A DNA stretch of 64,000 nt from Paenibacillaceae bacterium. Its GTDB lineage: Bacteria > Bacillota > Bacilli > Paenibacillales > Paenibacillaceae. Where the stretch lies: positions 124,001 through 188,000 of the forward strand of contig CAAFUF010000004.1 of assembly GCA_900766135.1 (NCBI GenBank), in the 5' to 3' direction. The stretch's first letter is position 1. Every line of letters begins with the position of its first letter. Positions 61,401-64,000 of the stretch are shown piece by piece. The notes under the pieces are model-generated. The model saw only the letters and a list, made by a program, of their open reading frames with translations, made no database searches and was not told the origin of the DNA. The translations under genes and the position numbers were made by a program.

Positions 61401-61860
61401 CGGCGCCCCCGTTATCCGAGCCGCCAGAGCCCGAGCCGGAGTTGATCGTGACGATTTTGGTGGAGTTGTTCCACCCGACTTGCTGGCCAAGCGCCTCGCT
61501 GACGAAGCGGACGGGCACCATCGTTCTGCCTTTGATGCTTTGCGCCGGCACGTCGAGCAATACCGCTTCGTTATTGATGGTAGCCGAACGCGATTTCAGC
61601 TTCAGCACGATCGTCGTGCCGTCTTTTTGGGCCGTGACGGTTTGCAGCGTCTGGTTATAGTTGACCGTTGCATCCAGCGCCTCGAAAATCGCCCGCAGCG
61701 GCAGCATGACCCGCCCGCTGATGACGACCGGCGCCTGATCCGTCGTCAGCCGGCTGCCGTCGATGTAGATGCTGATCGGCGTAGCCGCTTGCGCCGTCGT
61801 TTGTTGAAACATTGGTATGATTAGAAATGCGGCTAAAAGCGAAGCCCATAGTTTTTTCAA
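58417..61860 (-). CDS. secreted copper-amine-oxidase-N-domain protein with eight beta-sandwich repeats
   Basis: A 1147-aa secreted protein. The TTG at 61860 is preferred because GGGGAGG lies 9 nt upstream and it begins MKKLWASLLAAF; ATGs at 61869-61884 sit in or before that site. Signal peptide to about 26 (AQAA), then a copper-amine-oxidase-N domain (VMLPLRAIFEALDA, MVPVRFVSEALGQQVGW), a Gly/Ser linker, and eight fibronectin-like repeats of about 125 residues. The first six carry a DxGDGRDLxVxF motif and SARDVDGATIRNGVSY. The last two are diverged. No sorting motif is seen. It is probably a wall-associated adhesin or matrix protein. Confidence 0.85.
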   Translation of the reverse strand: MKKLWASLLAAFLIIPMFQQTTAQAATPISIYIDGSRLTTDQAPVVISGRVMLPLRAIFEALDATVNYNQTLQTVTAQKDGTTIVLKLKSRSATINNEAVLLDVPAQSIKGRTMVPVRFVSEALGQQVGWNNSTKIVTINSGSGSGGSDNGGADPNPVAYVSARDVGNNGDGRDLEISFSKSSNESRVEQYRVMIVKSSNASGFNLAAAQRVSSANYTSLSPSGTDPVLNLSAGARDVDGSAIRENQSYVAYVLAIGKGNSADALSNPSPAITLSNGAAVAAPTNVKVSDVSDYGDGRDLNVTFTRAQNESSIANYRVLVVKTKDAGSFTLSTANNVPSSYSTIVSKSGSGSTLTGQLASSARDTSGDLIKNGVSYTVFVQSVSNNSGYANKLSSASSAITLATGSVISPVITKVEDWNDYGDGRDLRVSFNRISDETRIGSYRIFVVKASDYANFSLAKANAVSSVNYTQVNKTGSNITSYALSSSARDVDGATIRNGVSYRVFVMAVGTGNYAGTNTLSAASSAITLTKGNTVDTVSNVTVEDVSDYNDGRDLRVTFTRASNETYISNYRIMVVKTSDAGNFTLSKANNVGSANYTTVSKNGYTLSTVLNAGARDVDGATIRNGVSYRVFVLSVASSGYNLSNALSYYSSPITLSTNAVGAVSNLNVADVSDYGDGRDLWVSFNRAADESNISHYRIMVVKSANAGSFNLSKANAVPSDRYTYISKGNYTLTGTLAAGAKDVDGAAIRSGVSYQVFVLSYGSGGYSGSNALSYASNVITLSGTAVGTASNVTANDVNDFGDGRDLRVTFTRASNETYISQYRVFVVKASKFGSFDLNAANSNPYYTAVNKNGVTLTVDLGAGARDTDGEFLRNGVAYRVYVLSMAASGGGSNALSGVSNEVMLNNNRAFEQLNVTAQATGGGYSYSDVVVSFNKQPNESNVQEYRIMVVPAANVSSFNLDYANKVTLDSNFTTVSPNGQNIQVPLNRANTVYGTPLDVNTTYHVFVLTVAKSGSGMQNVLSGPSGQVKLNVDPSTVPVPAATIVSATANGTNIDVSINKPDGDQNIKQYLVIAVPDTDVPSIIASGGYQGASVPKQGPYSSTLNRDYQGNEINFQSKSYSIFVITVPDTSKSTNYNITGPTSVTP

Positions 61861-62050
61861 AAATCTCATCCTCCCCATGCTCATAAACAGAGCTAAAGAA
61901 AATAACTCTTCCCATTTGACGTATCATCCTAGGTAAAAGTTTCTATGTTTTCCTGACGCAAAAAAAATTTACCCCTGGAAGCCTAGCCTTGAACCAAGAA
62001 GTACGGAAGTCCGGTATCCGATCGCCCTTTCGCCTAGGCCGGAAGGCACA

Positions 62051-62081
62051 AGAAAACCGCTTCCCCTCATGGGACGCGGTT
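62051..62081 (-). terminator. probable terminator after the MOSC gene
   Basis: AACCGC.TCCC and GGGA.GCGGTT stem; on the minus strand it is followed by TTTTCTTGT, close to the MOSC stop. Confidence 0.55.
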
Positions 62082-62093
62082 GATCACGGGGGC

Positions 62094-62753
62094 CTATTCC
62101 CCCGCCAGCCGACTTAACCGGGCGCTCAACGTTTCTCGCCAGCTGTCCGACAGTTCCTCCACGGCCAAAACGCGCCGAATCCCCTCGGCATCCTCCTTGT
62201 CGAGGTGCATCACGCGGTTCGCGAAGGCCAGCGTGACGCCTGCCGGGTGCCTTTCGATCAGCTCCAGCCGATCCCCGGGGCGAACCTCCCCCTCGCGAAG
62301 AACCCGGAAGTAATAACCGGTGTACCCCGTTTGCTGGATTTCCAGCGGCAGCTCCGGCTGGCCGTGTTTGACCCCCAGTTTGAAGCAAGGCTGTCTGGGC
62401 TGGCTGACCTGAACGACGGCTTCGCCCAAGCGGAACCGGTCGCCGATGCGAATCTCCTCTTCGAGCATCCCTTCGGTCGTGATATTTTCCCCGAAAGCCC
62501 CAAGCTCCAAGGTAATCCCCAGCTTCTCCTCCCAATAAGCATACCGTTCGAACGGATACACGCAGACCGCCTTATCCGGCCCCCCGTGGAATCGGAGATC
62601 CGCTTGCTCGTCTCCGGCAAAATTCACCGTCGATAAATACCGCGCATCCGTCACGGGCTTTTTGAAAATCCCCGTTCGTACCACTTTGCCTTGATGCTCA
62701 ACCTCGATCGGCTTGCCCACATTTAGCGACCGGATTGCCATATGCTCTGTCAT
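62094..62753 (-). CDS. MOSC domain protein (YiiM-like)
   Basis: A 219-aa molybdenum-cofactor-sulfurase C-terminal (MOSC) protein, with the conserved Cys123 in QPRQPCFKLG that carries sulfur in this family, and FGENITTEG and IRIGDRFRLG segments. It resembles YiiM, which reduces N-hydroxylated compounds. The ATG at 62753 is 13 nt from AAAGGAG, a long spacing; the frame is open upstream to 62831 without a better start. It is a single gene with its own terminator. Confidence 0.85.
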   Translation of the reverse strand: MTEHMAIRSLNVGKPIEVEHQGKVVRTGIFKKPVTDARYLSTVNFAGDEQADLRFHGGPDKAVCVYPFERYAYWEEKLGITLELGAFGENITTEGMLEEEIRIGDRFRLGEAVVQVSQPRQPCFKLGVKHGQPELPLEIQQTGYTGYYFRVLREGEVRPGDRLELIERHPAGVTLAFANRVMHLDKEDAEGIRRVLAVEELSDSWRETLSARLSRLAGE

Positions 62754-62961
62754 CTCGTTAAACGCGCTCCTTTGCTCCGTAATCACCCTTAATTGAACTC
62801 CATTATACGTAAGGAACTTTTCCAGCACCACCCTTTTTTCCGAGGAGGCAACCGATCGGCAAGGCGCGATTGAAACTTACCGGGCTTCTCATCCGTATTA
62901 CTACTAGGAATCATTGCTTCGCGCATTTCCATCCCGGATTCAAAGAGAGGAATTCAATGCT

Positions 62962-63381
62962 ATGAAATTTAAACTGAAAAAAGTGGTCATCCTCGGCACG
63001 ATGGCCCTCGTTATTACCATAAACCCCAGCATGTCCGGGTATTTGACCAGCCTGGCTTACGCGGCTCATCCGTCTAAGCAATCCAGCCTCAGCAATGACG
63101 CGGAGCGTCCGGAGGACGAGCTTAACGGCCTGCTTGGCGCTTCTTCCGACCAGGAGGTCTACGATGCCTTGCTGGAAGGCAATTCGCTGGCGGACATCGC
63201 CGAATCCCATGGCCAAGAAGCGGACCGGGTTGTCCGGTTGCAAGTCGCCCAGCTGCAGGAGCAGCTGCAGCAGCGGTTGAACGAAGGAAGCTTAACACGC
63301 GAAGCTTACGAGCTTCAGCTGCAAGAGCTGCCGGATCTCGTGGCCGACAGCGCTCGAACCAGGTATACGATTCTCGGTTGA
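62962..63381 (+). CDS. small secreted protein, function unknown
   Basis: A 139-aa protein. The ATG at 62962 follows AGAGGA and begins a signal peptide (KFKLKKVVILGTMALVITI..., probable cleavage at AYA before AHP). The mature part is helical: VYDALLEGNSLADIAESHGQ, then a coiled-coil-like LQVAQLQEQLQQRLNEGSLTREAYELQLQELP. The SLADIA-type helix followed by an NEGSLT turn resembles short repeats in secreted Gram-positive proteins, but I cannot name a family. It has a strong terminator. Confidence 0.72.
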   Translation: MKFKLKKVVILGTMALVITINPSMSGYLTSLAYAAHPSKQSSLSNDAERPEDELNGLLGASSDQEVYDALLEGNSLADIAESHGQEADRVVRLQVAQLQEQLQQRLNEGSLTREAYELQLQELPDLVADSARTRYTILG

Positions 63382-63398
63382 CCTAATGAGATTGAAGT

Positions 63399-63451
63399 GA
63401 AGGCCCTACTAGATAACCGCTTGATTGCGGTATCCGGTAGGGCCTTCTTTT
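63399..63451 (+). terminator. intrinsic terminator
   Basis: GAAGGCCCTAC..GATA.CCGC and GCGG.ATC.GGTAGGGCCTTC form a long stem followed by TTTT. It lies between convergent genes. Confidence 0.8.
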
Positions 63452-63452
63452 G

Positions 63453-64000
63453 CTATTGTCCCCGTTTGGGGAGCAGCTTGACGTATTCATCCGACAGTTT
63501 CATCAGCTCCGTCACGTAATCGTAGTCGCTGCGGTACGGCGCGATATCGGCGACCGGTTGCAGCGTGTCCAGCGAGACGGCGGTGCCGTCGTCAAAGCCG
63601 GCGCCCGGTACGAACATGACCTCGTCATTAAAGAACGAGCCCGTCGGCAGATAATAGCGCATCCCCACTACGTTCCGGTCGATGTTCAACAAGTCATGCC
63701 CGAAGGCGGTAAAGCCTTCATCCTTCAGCGAGAGGCCGAGGAGATTGGCGACCGTCGGCAGAATGTCCACTTGTCCGCCGGTGCGTTCCACCGCTTGGCC
63801 ATGCGATTGGCCGGGGATGTGAATGATCAGCGGGATGTTGAAACGGCTGATCCGCTCGTCGTAAGCGATCCCCAGCTTCTCGCTGATCTCATGTGCGGGA
63901 ACGTCCTTCTCCTGGAGACCGAAGTGGTCCCCGTAAAACACCAGCATCGTATTGTCCCACATGCCTGTTTGCTTCAGCCGGTCGATCAGCTTGCCGATCG
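63453..64000 (-). CDS. LTA-synthase-like sulfatase-fold membrane enzyme, C-terminal part
   Basis: The C-terminal 181 residues of a lipoteichoic-acid-synthase-family protein; the N-terminus lies beyond position 64000. The frame is open to the window edge (IGKLIDRLKQTGMWDN...). MLVFYGDHFG holds the conserved Asp-His metal ligands of the sulfatase fold, followed by PLIIHIPG and a QVDILPTVANLLGL segment. The C-terminal tail DYDYVTELMKLSDEYVKLL is typical of LtaS-type proteins. Substrate (phosphatidylglycerol-derived glycerol-phosphate) is inferred from family. Confidence 0.88.
   Translation of the reverse strand, partial: IGKLIDRLKQTGMWDNTMLVFYGDHFGLQEKDVPAHEISEKLGIAYDERISRFNIPLIIHIPGQSHGQAVERTGGQVDILPTVANLLGLSLKDEGFTAFGHDLLNIDRNVVGMRYYLPTGSFFNDEVMFVPGAGFDDGTAVSLDTLQPVADIAPYRSDYDYVTELMKLSDEYVKLLPKRGQ

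Overview
The window looks like a chromosomal segment of a Paenibacillus-type member of the Firmicutes. The evidence is GC-rich coding sequence behind strong Gram-positive ribosome binding sites, frequent GTG/TTG starts, a YesM/YesN-type two-component system beside an LplABC-type sugar importer, a copper-amine-oxidase-N-domain surface protein, a sortase and its anchored substrate, a lipoteichoic-acid-synthase-type sulfatase and many glycoside hydrolases. This is inference from gene content; no rRNA or tRNA gene was seen.

Layout. 1-4938 (minus): an exopolysaccharide operon with a beta-helix protein, a polysaccharide deacetylase, a Wzz/YveK-type chain-length protein, a Gfo/Idh/MocA dehydrogenase and a UDP-HexNAc dehydrogenase cut by the window edge. 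5107-7745 (plus): a FemAB/GNAT-like transferase, then a TasA/camelysin-like wall protein ending in LPQTA and its class D sortase. 7775-11873: a DUF58/MoxR pair, a thioredoxin-like protein, and a VOC protein divergent from a WYL regulator across a small operator. 11878-18086: a GH20 hexosaminidase with an AraC regulator, divergent from a sugar dehydrogenase and two TIM-barrel sugar isomerases/epimerases.

18549-36702 (minus) is one large glycan-use locus. A sensor kinase and AraC-type response regulator stand upstream of a lipoprotein-binding-protein/two-permease importer, followed by GH3, GH38, GH125, GH130 and a second GH38. GH38 plus GH125, with a GH20 nearby, resembles bacterial mannose-rich N-glycan utilisation loci. 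37134-41499 holds xylA-xylB divergent from xylR, with a recognisable xyl operator over the xylA promoter.

41563-52213 is rich in cyclic-di-GMP enzymes. It has a periplasmic-binding-domain/PAS/GGDEF/EAL protein, an HD-GYP protein whose HD histidine is replaced, and a LOV (blue-light) protein with a degenerate GGDEF and intact EAL. Between them lie an FNT channel, a Fur-box-preceded 52-residue ORF, an AAA-LuxR regulator and an orphan gltD. 52237-64000 holds a ChbG-like deacetylase with a GPH symporter, an RDD protein, a glycosyltransferase/GNAT pair, an APH-fold kinase, a large repeat surface protein, a MOSC protein, a small secreted protein and a partial LTA-synthase-like sulfatase.

The most unexplained DNA is intergenic. 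Four different spacers each carry a private family of about 24-28-nt degenerate repeats at a period near 51 nt. There is also a 155-bp tandem duplication with inverted ends and a 168-bp element with perfect 11-bp terminal inverted repeats. No prophage, CRISPR-Cas or transposase gene was found.
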